Part shown: positions 42,223-50,187 of the stretch, piece by piece
How the letters are laid out: each line of letters opens with the position of its first letter
Position numbering within the stretch: position 1 is the first letter of the stretch
Origin: an uncultured Paracoccaceae bacterium
GTDB lineage: Bacteria; Pseudomonadota; Alphaproteobacteria; Rhodobacterales; Rhodobacteraceae
Length of the DNA: 64,000 nt
NCBI GenBank assembly: GCA_947501355.1
Contig: CANMVA010000001.1
Coordinates: 1,310,001-1,374,000 of the forward strand
Direction: 5' to 3'
The notes under the pieces: generated by a model
Databases searched by the model: none
What the model was told of the DNA's origin: nothing
The model's input: only the letters and a program-made list of their open reading frames with translations
Made by a program: the position numbers and the translations under genes

Positions 42223-43917
42223 TTAGGTGCCGACAACTTTGACTGACTGGTTCGGGTCAATGTTGATCGTGTCTTGTTTGCGGATGTGGGATTCGACGAC
42301 ATCCCAGATGGGCGGGCCTTCGGTGCCCTCGTTCACGGACGCCCAGCCGGAGACGACATAGGTCTTGGCCGGGTCGATCTTTTCGCCCGTCTTGAGGAGG
42401 GTCATATCGGTGATCCGCTCCCCTTGTTTCTTTGAGATATCAATGCGGTAGCCCATGCCGCCAACCCGCACCATATCGCCGCCCTGCTGGTAGTAAGGGT
42501 CGGGATTGAAGAGGTTGTCGGCCACGTCTTCGAGGATGACATGGAGGAATTCGCCGGTCATTTCGCTGCGGTAGGCGTTGGGATAGCTCATCGCGGTCGC
42601 GTTGAAGATATCCTCGCGGGTGATGTCTTGGCCGGGCAGCACAGACGCGCCCCAGCGGAAGCCGGGGGAGAGCGCGATATCGGCCTCGCGCTCTTCGATG
42701 AGGGCGTTGCAGATCAGGTCGTCCCACGTGCCGTTGAAGTTGCCGCGGCGGTAGAGCAGGCTTTCGGTCTTGCCGATCACCTCGGTCAGCTCGGCCTCAT
42801 GGGGTGCGCGTTCGGCGTTCACGAGAGCGGTCATTTCGGGATCGGGGGCGATCACGTCCGAGAAGATCGGGATCAGCTTGTGATTGATGCCTTTGAGTTC
42901 GCCATCGCGGACATCGAGATCCAGACGGGAGACGAACTTGCCGTGGCTGCCCGAGGCAATGAGGAACGTGTTGTTTACCTGCAAAGGCTCGGGCAGGGCG
43001 TCGTGGGTGTGGCCTGTCAGGATGATGTCGATCCCGTCCACATCCATGGCCAGCTTGCGGTCCACGTCAAAGCCATTGTGGCTGAGCAAGACGACCAGTT
43101 CAGCGCCTGCATCGCGGGCTTCCTGCACGACCTCGGCCATGTTGTCCTGACGGACCCCAAACGAAAGACCGGGGAACATCCAGCCGGGATTGGCGATGGG
43201 CATGTAGGGGAAGGCTTGCCCGATCACGGCGATCTGCACGCCGCCGCGCTCGAACATCTTGAACGGCTCATAGGCGCGTTCGTCCCATTCGGTGTCGAAG
43301 ATGTTGGCCCCAAGGAAGGGGAAATTCAGTTCGTTTTCAACGATCTCGGTGACGCGGTCGATGCCGAGGGTAAACTCCCAGTGGCTGGTCATGGCGTCGA
43401 CCCCCAGCGCATTCATGGCGTTGACCATGTCCTGACCGTTGGTTTTCAGCGCGGTGTAGCTGCCCTGCCATGTGTCGCCGCCATCCAGCAGCAACGCATC
43501 AGGGCGGTCGGCGCGGATCGCTTTGACGACCGTGGCGATGCGGTCCATGCCACCGACACGGCCATAGGTCTGGGCCAGCGCGGTGAAGTCGTTATAGGTC
43601 AGCGCGTAATCGGCGGGGGAGCCGGTTTCGATATTGTAGCGCTTGAGGAAATCCTGCCCCGTCAGATGCGGCGGCTGGCCTTCGGCAATGCCGACGCCCA
43701 GGTTGATCTCAGGCTCGCGGAACCAGACGGGTTTCAACTGCGCGTGAATGTCGGTGATGTGGATCAGCGTCACGTTGCCGGAGGTGTCAAACTCAAGAAG
43801 CTGGTCCTGGGTCAGCGCCTGTTGCGCGGCCAGACGGGACCAGTTGCCAAAGCCAGACAGGCCCACAATGGCCGAGCTTGCCATGGCCACCTGCATGAAA
43901 TCGCGCCGTGAGATCAT
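42223..43917 (-). CDS. soxB: SoxB, dimanganese sulfate thiohydrolase
   Basis: A 564-residue periplasmic hydrolase of the 5'-nucleotidase superfamily with a Tat signal (ISRRDFMQVAMASS). Metal-site motifs: ITDIHAQLKP, DGGDTWQGS, and LLSHNGFDVDRK with DIILTGHTHDALP. SoxB cleaves sulfate from thiocysteine-S-sulfonate on SoxY. It is separated from soxA by 96 bases that hold a hairpin, so it may have its own promoter or be set at a lower level than soxXYZA. Length is normal. Confidence 0.96.
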   Translation of the reverse strand: MISRRDFMQVAMASSAIVGLSGFGNWSRLAAQQALTQDQLLEFDTSGNVTLIHITDIHAQLKPVWFREPEINLGVGIAEGQPPHLTGQDFLKRYNIETGSPADYALTYNDFTALAQTYGRVGGMDRIATVVKAIRADRPDALLLDGGDTWQGSYTALKTNGQDMVNAMNALGVDAMTSHWEFTLGIDRVTEIVENELNFPFLGANIFDTEWDERAYEPFKMFERGGVQIAVIGQAFPYMPIANPGWMFPGLSFGVRQDNMAEVVQEARDAGAELVVLLSHNGFDVDRKLAMDVDGIDIILTGHTHDALPEPLQVNNTFLIASGSHGKFVSRLDLDVRDGELKGINHKLIPIFSDVIAPDPEMTALVNAERAPHEAELTEVIGKTESLLYRRGNFNGTWDDLICNALIEEREADIALSPGFRWGASVLPGQDITREDIFNATAMSYPNAYRSEMTGEFLHVILEDVADNLFNPDPYYQQGGDMVRVGGMGYRIDISKKQGERITDMTLLKTGEKIDPAKTYVVSGWASVNEGTEGPPIWDVVESHIRKQDTINIDPNQSVKVVGT

Positions 43918-43976
43918 CGTGTCGTTCCTTGCTGCGCCTTATATGCGCGTTCGTGAATATTTCAGCGTAAAGAAAA

Positions 43977-44002
43977 CCCGCGCAAAGAGGACCTTGCGCG
44001 GG
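43977..44002 (-). terminator. Hairpin with T-run after soxA, ahead of soxB
   Basis: CCCGCGCAA (43977-43985) pairs with TTGCGCGGG (43994-44002). Read on the minus strand, the stem is followed by TTTTCTTTACG. This is the form of an intrinsic terminator or attenuator lying 12 bases past the soxA stop, inside the sox operon. Confidence 0.72.
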
Positions 44003-44013
44003 CTCAGATGTGT

Positions 44014-44871
44014 TTAGTTTCGCACCGACGGGGCTTCGACCGACAGGCCGTTGCCACGGGAGGCGACATAAAGCTCAAGGGCCACAAACTCGGCAGAGCC
44101 GGGCTTGTAGGTCTCGGCGCGGGTATCGCGCACGCAGCCTTTGAAACGCGCATGGGCCGTGTTCAGCTTGGCGTTTTTCAGACGGTAGACCGGGAAGCCG
44201 TTGATCTGACCCTGAGACAGGTGGTCTGCGCGGATCATGTTGCCGTAGTTGTCTTCATGGCAATTGGCGCAGCTGAGTTCCAACTGACCGGTGCGGGTGT
44301 AGTAGAGTTCCTTGCCCGCTTCCCATGTGGCCTGAACGGGGCCGTCAATGGCGACATTCACCGGAAGACCACGGGACTGCACGGAAATCAGCGCCTCCAT
44401 ATTGGCCATCTGGCCGGAGGTGTAGCCGTATTTCTCGGCCCCCATTTGGTTCTCGCGGCAATCGTTGATCTGCATCGCAAGGGTGCGGACCTCACCAGCC
44501 TCTTCGTTCCACTTGGGGTAGACCGCACGGACACCGGCCATGCTCTCTTCGACATCCTCGTGGCAGGTGGCGCAGGAATTGCCTGCCGTGCCTGCAACTT
44601 CGTTCCACTGGTCCATCCCTTGATCCACGAAGATCATGCCGGGATTGTCGAAATCATCCATCTGCAACGTCTGCGTCTCGTCCGAGCGGAACACCCAGCC
44701 CGAGATAATCTCGTCCAGGTTTTCGGTATGCTCTGGCGCGGCCGTGCGGGTGACCATTTCGATCTCGCCATTGACCACCAGATCGGCGGCTTCGTCGGCG
44801 GTGGCTGCAAACGCCAGACCGGTTGCCAGGGCAAAGGCGGTCGTGGCGCGTGTGGCTGTTTTTATTGTCAT
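44014..44871 (-). CDS. soxA: SoxA, diheme c-type cytochrome of SoxXA
   Basis: A 285-residue exported protein starting at the ATG at 44871. Heme motifs CATCH (residues 100-104) and CANCH (201-205) show the diheme form, and Cys246 in RFKGCVRDTR is the axial ligand of the active heme, known to be persulfurated in the family. The SoxXA complex couples thiosulfate to the SoxY cysteine. The frame is open farther upstream but that part overlaps soxZ. Confidence 0.95.
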   Translation of the reverse strand: MTIKTATRATTAFALATGLAFAATADEAADLVVNGEIEMVTRTAAPEHTENLDEIISGWVFRSDETQTLQMDDFDNPGMIFVDQGMDQWNEVAGTAGNSCATCHEDVEESMAGVRAVYPKWNEEAGEVRTLAMQINDCRENQMGAEKYGYTSGQMANMEALISVQSRGLPVNVAIDGPVQATWEAGKELYYTRTGQLELSCANCHEDNYGNMIRADHLSQGQINGFPVYRLKNAKLNTAHARFKGCVRDTRAETYKPGSAEFVALELYVASRGNGLSVEAPSVRN

Positions 44872-44899
44872 TTTTTCTCCTCCCTTGGTGGTGCCAGCT

Positions 44900-45229
44900 T
44901 TAGCTGACTTCCACCGACTTTGCCTCTTCGTAGACAGAGCCATCATCATCATACCAAGTGAACTTGAACTCACCGGTCTCGGGCACAACCGCTTCAAACT
45001 CGAAGAACGGGTTGGTCGAGATTGCGGGCTCAAGCACCACGTCGATCACGTTTTCACCGTTAAAGTCACAGGTGAAGCGGTTGATGATCGAGCGCGGGAT
45101 GGGGTTGCCGTCGCCGTCTTTGCGCTGGCCGCTTTCCATCTTGTGGCTGATGAGGGTCTTGATCGTGATCGTCTCACCGGCAGAGGCCGTTTTGGGGACT
45201 TTCACGCGAGGTTTAACACCGGATGCCAT
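44900..45229 (-). CDS. soxZ: SoxZ, sulfur-carrier partner of SoxY
   Basis: A 109-residue Ig-like protein beginning MASGVKPRVKVPKTASAGE, with the conserved TLISHKMESGQRKD and NRFTCDFNG stretches. It forms the SoxYZ carrier complex; no signal peptide, so it is exported with SoxY through the Tat system. 24 bases from soxY and 28 from soxA. Confidence 0.96.
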   Translation of the reverse strand: MASGVKPRVKVPKTASAGETITIKTLISHKMESGQRKDGDGNPIPRSIINRFTCDFNGENVIDVVLEPAISTNPFFEFEAVVPETGEFKFTWYDDDGSVYEEAKSVEVS

Positions 45230-45253
45230 TGTTCTGGTCTCCTTCTTTCGCTT

Positions 45254-45676
45254 TTAGCCGCCGCAGCCGCCGATTGTGACTTTCACCTCTTGCGAGGCCT
45301 GAATGAAGCTGCCGTCGGCCAATTGCGCCACGGCGATCACGTCTTGCGTGCCTGCCAGACGAATGCGGGTGGAGGCGGCGTGGGAGCCTGCCAGCTTGCC
45401 GAACTTGAACGTAGCGACAGCCGGGGTGGGGTTGCCAGCGGCATAAACCGCGATGGCAACGGCACCGGGCGCGTTCACCTCGATCGGAACGGTATTGCCG
45501 TTCTCGGCAATTTCCGGCGCGGTGAGCGTGATGTCACCGGAGCCTGCTTCGGCCCCGCCGGTGAACTCGGCAATCGCTGCGGTGGCATCACCGGCAGCAA
45601 AGGCCGCTTTCGGCAAGGTCAGGAACGCAGCGGCGCCAAGGCCCAGGGCCAGGGTATCGCGTCTTGAGAGCGTCAT
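45254..45676 (-). CDS. soxY: SoxY, sulfur-carrier protein
   Basis: A 140-residue protein with a Tat signal (SRRDTLALGLGAAAFL). It ends in GGCGG with Cys138 on the swinging arm that carries the substrate through the Sox cycle. Normal length. In the operon between soxX and soxZ as in Paracoccus. Confidence 0.96.
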   Translation of the reverse strand: MTLSRRDTLALGLGAAAFLTLPKAAFAAGDATAAIAEFTGGAEAGSGDITLTAPEIAENGNTVPIEVNAPGAVAIAVYAAGNPTPAVATFKFGKLAGSHAASTRIRLAGTQDVIAVAQLADGSFIQASQEVKVTIGGCGG

Positions 45677-45702
45677 TTTGATCTCCTCTTGATCGGTGTG
45701 AT

Positions 45703-46182
45703 CTATTCTTCCTTGAGCGTCATCAGATAGGCGACAACGTCTTCAACTTCTTGCGCGGTCAGGATCGGGGGAAGCTCCCCCTCTGCCGCTTTGCCGGTAT
45801 AGCCGTCACCGGGACGGATATAGCCGGAGCCCTTGTAGAAGGCGGGCATGATCGTGCCTTCAAAGGTCATCTTGGCGTTGGCGACGAGGCCGCGCAGATC
45901 GGCTTCGGTCCAGCGATCACCAGCCCCATCCAGCGTGGGGCCGACCTCACCGTGGAACGGCACATCTGCCAGTGCCGAGACCGCGTGGCATGCAACGCAA
46001 TTGCCCTTGGACCGGGTAATCATCACGTTGCGACCATTTTCAGCGTCTCCAGCCGCCCCTGTCAGGGACGCCGGGATGGCACCATATTCATCATATTGCA
46101 CGTCGGTTGGTTTGACCGGGTTGGCCAGGGCCGCTCCCGCGACCAAAACGACGGCGGCGAGCGTTGTTGTTGTAAGCCGCAT
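45703..46182 (-). CDS. soxX: SoxX, monoheme cytochrome c of SoxXA
   Basis: A 159-residue exported cytochrome starting at the ATG at 46182, preceded by GGGAGGAA; the in-frame ATG at 46194 overlaps that site. Signal peptide ends AGAALAN. One heme site, CVACH at residues 62-66, with Met ligand candidates in AKMTFEGTIMPAFY. It pairs with SoxA. First gene of the soxXYZA unit, behind a candidate operator. Confidence 0.95.
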   Translation of the reverse strand: MRLTTTTLAAVVLVAGAALANPVKPTDVQYDEYGAIPASLTGAAGDAENGRNVMITRSKGNCVACHAVSALADVPFHGEVGPTLDGAGDRWTEADLRGLVANAKMTFEGTIMPAFYKGSGYIRPGDGYTGKAAEGELPPILTAQEVEDVVAYLMTLKEE

Positions 46183-46265
46183 ATTTCCTCCCATGTGGCT
46201 GCAGGGTCTGAGCCCTCTTAGCTTTGTATACCGTAGCGCACGATTTTGTGAGCGATCAACAATAA

Positions 46266-46283
46266 TATTCGCTTCCTTGAATA
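46266..46283. promoter_or_regulatory. Candidate SoxR operator between soxW and soxX
   Basis: TATTC (46266-46270) and GAATA (46279-46283) form an inverted repeat with eight bases between; the right half extends to TTGAATAA, the same half-site as at 35813-35828. The soxW-soxX gap is one of the two regions SoxR binds in Paracoccus pantotrophus. It lies 84 bases before the soxX ATG. Confidence 0.55.
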
Positions 46284-46304
46284 AGTGCGCGGTTGCGTCG
46301 CGAT

Positions 46305-46883
46305 TTAGTCAAAGGAGCCGTTGTTGCGTTCCTGAATGCGGCGGGCGTGGTAACGCTGGAAATCTTCCCCGTTATCAAGATCGTAGCGCTTCTCGTTTAC
46401 CCACGTGAACATATCGAGCGTGGTGCCGACGCCGAACGCGCCCGGCATCATCGCGACCGAGGCCGATTGAGCGGTCGCATCCTCAGGCACCTCTTCCGGC
46501 ATGAAGAGAATCGTTGGCGTGAAGAGCATCCCCCATTTGCGGGCCATGTTCTTCTCAGACAGCGTCTCTCCATCGAAATCGGTCACTTCAATGTCGCCAT
46601 GCAGGTTGAGCTGCACCACGAAGAAATTATCGGTGATGTAGGAGGCCAGCTCTTCTTTCGGGAACACCTCGTTGTGCATCTTGGTGCAGTAGATGCAGCC
46701 GCGCTGCTCGAAGATCAGCGCAAGGCGCTTTCCTTCGGCATTGGCATCCGCCAGGTCTTCGCGCAGGTCTTTGAACGTGTCGCGCATCCAGGCGGTTTTG
46801 TGCAGGCCGTCGTCGCCAAGCTCCGCTGCCGTGGCGGGCAGGGCGAGGGCAATCAGGGTGGCAAGGGTGGTGAGCAGTTTCAT
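46305..46883 (-). CDS. soxW: SoxW, periplasmic thioredoxin
   Basis: A 192-residue exported thioredoxin-fold protein. The signal peptide ends LPATAAE; the redox motif C-I-Y-C is at residues 63-66 in EQRGCIYCTKMH, and TPTILFMPEE holds the cis-proline. It keeps Sox components reduced, receiving electrons from SoxV. 18 bases downstream of soxV. Confidence 0.92.
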   Translation of the reverse strand: MKLLTTLATLIALALPATAAELGDDGLHKTAWMRDTFKDLREDLADANAEGKRLALIFEQRGCIYCTKMHNEVFPKEELASYITDNFFVVQLNLHGDIEVTDFDGETLSEKNMARKWGMLFTPTILFMPEEVPEDATAQSASVAMMPGAFGVGTTLDMFTWVNEKRYDLDNGEDFQRYHARRIQERNNGSFD

Positions 46884-46901
46884 GGTGGTCCTCCCAATTT
46901 G

Positions 46902-47642
46902 TTAGCCGACGGCGCCGAAGACCGGAAAGGTCTCCAGCATCCAGAAGGCGACGCGGTTGATGGTTTCGGTGCCGATCATGATCCCGAAAATGATCAGCAA
47001 GACGCCCATGATCTTTTCCATCACGCCAAGGTAGCGACGGAAACGCGCCATGAAGCGCATGAAAGGGCCGACGAACATTGCGGCCAGCACAAATGGCGCG
47101 GTCATGCCGACGCCATAGACGAAGAGGAGCCAGGCGCCCGTGGCGGCGGTGTCGGCCCCGGCTGCCGTAAACAGGATCGCGGCAAGCACCGGACCGACGC
47201 AGGGGGTCCAGCCAAAGGCGAAGGCGAGGCCGATCACGAAAGCGCCTAAATATGAGGCATTTTTCGTGTCTCCCGCGTCGGCCCGGAACTGACGGTAGAG
47301 AAGGCCTATTTTTAACGCGCCCAAAAAGTGCAGCCCCATGGCGATGATGATTGCCGCCGCAATCCAGCGCAGGATATGAAACCAGTCGCGAACCAGTTGG
47401 CCGACGGCGTTTGCCGTGGCCCCCATGGCGACGAAAATCGCGATCACTCCGGCGGCGAAAAAGAGCGATGAGATCACGGCTCGACGCTTCACAGCGCCCG
47501 TGATCGGGGCGTCCGCGCTGATCTGGTTCATGCCGACACCAGCCAGATAAGACAGGTAGAACGGCACGATCGGCAGGATGCAGGGCGACAGGAACGACAG
47601 CAGCCCTGCGATCAGGGCACCGGCAGCGGAGATATCCATCAT
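46902..47642 (-). CDS. soxV: SoxV, CcdA/DsbD-type membrane thiol transporter
   Basis: A 246-residue membrane protein with six helices of the CcdA family. The two redox cysteines are in FLSPCILPIVPF and GWTPCVGPVL. It passes reductant from cytoplasmic thioredoxin across the membrane to SoxW. Start chosen at the ATG at 47642 (a second ATG follows at once at 47639); an upstream TTG at 47666 would also be in frame. Divergent from soxS over about 65 bases. Confidence 0.92.
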   Translation of the reverse strand: MMDISAAGALIAGLLSFLSPCILPIVPFYLSYLAGVGMNQISADAPITGAVKRRAVISSLFFAAGVIAIFVAMGATANAVGQLVRDWFHILRWIAAAIIIAMGLHFLGALKIGLLYRQFRADAGDTKNASYLGAFVIGLAFAFGWTPCVGPVLAAILFTAAGADTAATGAWLLFVYGVGMTAPFVLAAMFVGPFMRFMARFRRYLGVMEKIMGVLLIIFGIMIGTETINRVAFWMLETFPVFGAVG

Positions 47643-47672
47643 TTTCTTGCGCTGCCCCCCGTTCAATTCATA

Positions 47673-47692
47673 TATTCAAATTAAGTTGTATA
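47673..47692. promoter_or_regulatory. Candidate SoxR operator in the soxS-soxV divergent gap
   Basis: TATTCAA (47673-47679) and TTGTATA (47686-47692) form a near-perfect inverted repeat (one mismatch) with six bases between, in the AT-richest part of the short gap. This gap is the second region bound by SoxR in Paracoccus pantotrophus. Spacing differs from the other two sites, so either it is a variant or the true centre is shifted. Confidence 0.5.
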
Positions 47693-47707
47693 AAGGCGGC
47701 GCGTCAA

Positions 47708-48082
47708 ATGGCACGTAAATTCTTGATTTCATGTGTGTTTGCGCTGGCTGCTTTGGTGTCGCCCACTTTTGCAGAGCCATTTAAACTGGTCATGGTCGAA
47801 CAGGTCGGCTGCCATTGGTGCGCGAAATGGGACGCCGAGGTTGCCCCGGAATACCCCAAAACCGCCGAGGGTCAGGCGGCCCCGTTGGAGCGCGTGATGA
47901 TCCGCACATTGCCCTTGGACGGGCTGGAGACGACGTCTCGCGTGATCTACACGCCGACATTTTTGCTTGTGCGCGACGGGGTCGAACTCGCGCGTATCGA
48001 AGGCTACCCGGGAGAGGATTTCTTCTGGGGGCTGCTGACCCGCATGATTGACGAAAATACCGAGGAGGCTCCCCAAGGATGA
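47708..48082 (+). CDS. soxS: SoxS, periplasmic thioredoxin-fold protein
   Basis: A 124-residue exported protein with a signal peptide (ends VSPTFAE) and C-H-W-C at residues 35-38. TPTFLLVRDGVELARIEGYPG is the second half of the fold. In Paracoccus, SoxS reactivates the SoxYZ carrier. It is the first gene of the plus-strand unit soxS-hbpS-soxR-soxT and overlaps the next gene by four bases. Confidence 0.9.
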   Translation: MARKFLISCVFALAALVSPTFAEPFKLVMVEQVGCHWCAKWDAEVAPEYPKTAEGQAAPLERVMIRTLPLDGLETTSRVIYTPTFLLVRDGVELARIEGYPGEDFFWGLLTRMIDENTEEAPQG

Positions 48083-48570
48083 AAAAGCTGATTTTGGCCG
48101 CCTTGCTGGCCGCCTCTCCGGCGTTGGCCCAAGACGACAGTGCGTTTGTCGAATTCAAGGTGATGAAACCCGAAGTCGCGATACGCGCCGCGGTCGCCGC
48201 GATGGAGTTCTGCAGGGGCGAAGGCTATCAGGTCGGCGTCTCGATCGTGGATCGTTTCGGCATCCCGCAGGTTTTTGTGCGAGACCGGTTCGCCGGTCTA
48301 CATGTCTATGAAACGGCCGAGCGTAAGGCGTGGACGGCGGTGAGCTTTCGCACCTCGACCACGGCACTGGCCGAGGAAACCCAGCCTGAAAAGGCCCCTT
48401 ACGGCATCCGCTTTCTCGACAAGGCCCTGCCTCTGGGGGGCGGTTTGCTGATTGAAGGTGATGGGACTATCCTTGGGGCCATCGGGGTCTCTGGCGCGCC
48501 GGGGCCGGATCTGGACGACGACTGCGCCGAGGCCGGCATCGCCGCCATCGAAGACGAGATCGCATTTTAA
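48079..48570 (+). CDS. HbpS/GlcG-like (DUF336) exported protein inserted between soxS and soxR
   Basis: A 163-residue exported protein; signal peptide ends ASPALAQ. The rest is a heme-degrading/HbpS-like (DUF336) domain: AVAAMEFCRGEGYQVGVSIVDRFG, then RKAWTAVSFRTST and LPLGGGLLIEGDGTILGAIGVSG. HbpS binds heme and senses redox stress in Streptomyces; several family members bind other small ligands. A gene of this type in the soxSR unit is not part of the classical Paracoccus operon. Its start overlaps soxS; it is likely co-expressed with soxR. Confidence 0.8.
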   Translation: MKKLILAALLAASPALAQDDSAFVEFKVMKPEVAIRAAVAAMEFCRGEGYQVGVSIVDRFGIPQVFVRDRFAGLHVYETAERKAWTAVSFRTSTTALAEETQPEKAPYGIRFLDKALPLGGGLLIEGDGTILGAIGVSGAPGPDLDDDCAEAGIAAIEDEIAF

Positions 48571-48581
48571 GGAACTGCGCC

Positions 48582-48920
48582 ATGGGCCTGCCTGTATTTG
48601 ACGAGACGCTTCCCAAGGAAGAAATGGACCGCATGGCGCAAAGCGCGCAGAACGCGGCCAATTTCCTCAAAGCGATCAGCCATGAAGGCCGGTTGATGAT
48701 CCTGTGCCATCTGGTCAGCGGGGAAAAGTCGGTCACCGAGTTGGAGGAGTTGCTGAGCGCACGTCAAGCCGCCGTGTCGCAACAGCTGTCGCGATTGCGT
48801 CTGGAGGGGTTGGTGACACCCCGGCGCGATGGTAAGACGATTTACTATTCGCTGGCGGATGACCGCCCCCGTCAGGTGCTTGAGGTGGTCTACGACCTGT
48901 TCTGCAAAGACTGCCCCTGA
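48582..48920 (+). CDS. soxR: SoxR, ArsR-family persulfide/sulfur-responsive repressor
   Basis: A 112-residue ArsR-family winged-helix repressor. DNA-reading helix is in ARQAAVSQQLSRLRLEGLV; the wing is RRDGKTIYYSL. Cys42 (in LMILCHLV) and Cys108 (in DLFCKDCP) occupy the places of the two cysteines that form a persulfide/tetrasulfide in the SqrR/BigR group. A third, Cys111, follows. It should repress the sox genes when no sulfur substrate is present. 11 bases separate it from the HbpS-like gene, and soxT follows in 34 bases. Confidence 0.92.
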   Translation: MGLPVFDETLPKEEMDRMAQSAQNAANFLKAISHEGRLMILCHLVSGEKSVTELEELLSARQAAVSQQLSRLRLEGLVTPRRDGKTIYYSLADDRPRQVLEVVYDLFCKDCP

Positions 48921-48954
48921 TCCCTGACACGCGACCGGAGTGGAGGACGGGCGC

Positions 48955-50010
48955 ATGATTGATCTTTTTTCGGAACCGCTTTGGGTGGCCCTGATCGGCC
49001 TTGCTGGCGGTATCATGCTGGGCCTCGCCGCGCGGCTGGGGCGATTTTGCACGCTAGGCTCGATTGAGGATTTTCTTTACGGAGGCTCCGATATCCGGCT
49101 GCGGATGTGGCTTGTCGCCATCGGCGTCGCGATGATCGGCGTACATCTTCTGATGGCGCTTGGGCTGGTGCCGGTCGCGGCGATCTTTCAGCTGACGGCC
49201 GCGCCGCCCTTGATCGGGGCTGTGATCGGCGGGCTGATGTTTGGCTATGGCATGGCGTTGTGCGGCAACTGCGGCTACGGCGCTTTGGCGCGATTGGGCG
49301 GCGGTGATCTGCGGTCTTTCGTGATCGTCGTGGTGATGGGCATCGCGGCCTATGTCACCTTGTCTGGCCCGCTGGCCCATCTGCGCATCTGGGCCTTCCC
49401 GCCCGTGATCAGCGCGCCGCGCGGCTATGCTTTTGCGCTGGGCGATCTGTTGGGGCTGGGCGCGGCCCTTGTGGGCATGGCGCTGGGCGTCGGCATTCTG
49501 GGAGCCGCGCTGGTCAGCCGCGCGTTTCGCGCCGCCAAAGCGAGCATCGCTTGGGGCGTCGTGGTCGGGCTTGCGGTTGTCTTGGGCTGGGCTGGAACAT
49601 CGTGGGTCGCGACCCAAGGGTTCAATGGCATCCCGGTCGTCTCGCACAGTTTTGCCGCCCCCGTGGGGGAGACGATCCTGTTTGCCATGACCGCGTCGGG
49701 CTCGGCTTTGTCCTTTGGCGTCGGCTCGGTCGCGGGGGTCTGGATTGGCGCGTTTATGGGATCTCTGATCAAAGGGCATTTCCGCTGGGAGGCCTGCGAG
49801 GACCCGCGCGAATTGCGCCGCCAGATCATCGGCGCTGCGATTATGGGCAGTGGTGCGGTCATCGCCGGAGGCTGTTCGGTCGGGCAGGGCATCACCGGGT
49901 TTTCGGTGCTATCTTTGGGCGCGCCGTTGACCTTTCTGGCGATCTTTGCAGGGGCGGCTTTGGGCCTCAAGCAGTTGATCACCGGCTTTGCCTTTGGCCA
50001 GAACGGATAA
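48955..50010 (+). CDS. soxT: YeeE/YedE-family sulfur-compound transporter (SoxT-like, second copy)
   Basis: A 351-residue membrane protein starting at the ATG at 48955 after a GGAGGA site. The conserved cysteines are in LGRFCTLGS, ALCGNCGYGAL and AGGCSVGQGITG. It is clearly related to the copy at 34724 but not close: the Cys-motif contexts differ, so the two may prefer different substrates or directions. It closes the plus-strand soxS-hbpS-soxR unit. Confidence 0.85.
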   Translation: MIDLFSEPLWVALIGLAGGIMLGLAARLGRFCTLGSIEDFLYGGSDIRLRMWLVAIGVAMIGVHLLMALGLVPVAAIFQLTAAPPLIGAVIGGLMFGYGMALCGNCGYGALARLGGGDLRSFVIVVVMGIAAYVTLSGPLAHLRIWAFPPVISAPRGYAFALGDLLGLGAALVGMALGVGILGAALVSRAFRAAKASIAWGVVVGLAVVLGWAGTSWVATQGFNGIPVVSHSFAAPVGETILFAMTASGSALSFGVGSVAGVWIGAFMGSLIKGHFRWEACEDPRELRRQIIGAAIMGSGAVIAGGCSVGQGITGFSVLSLGAPLTFLAIFAGAALGLKQLITGFAFGQNG

Positions 50011-50187
50011 GCATCGCCGCCTAATCGTAGGGAATCCCACTCTATTTTGCGTCTTGCCGTCAAAAAAACGCTAGAGATTTGAAGCAAAACCGGGCATAAC
50101 TGACCTCAAGACATCCCCATAAGCGAAAAATCGCAGGGGCAAAGCGGCAGCATAAGCCGTGATATATTGAGGCTAGGCGGTACGAGT

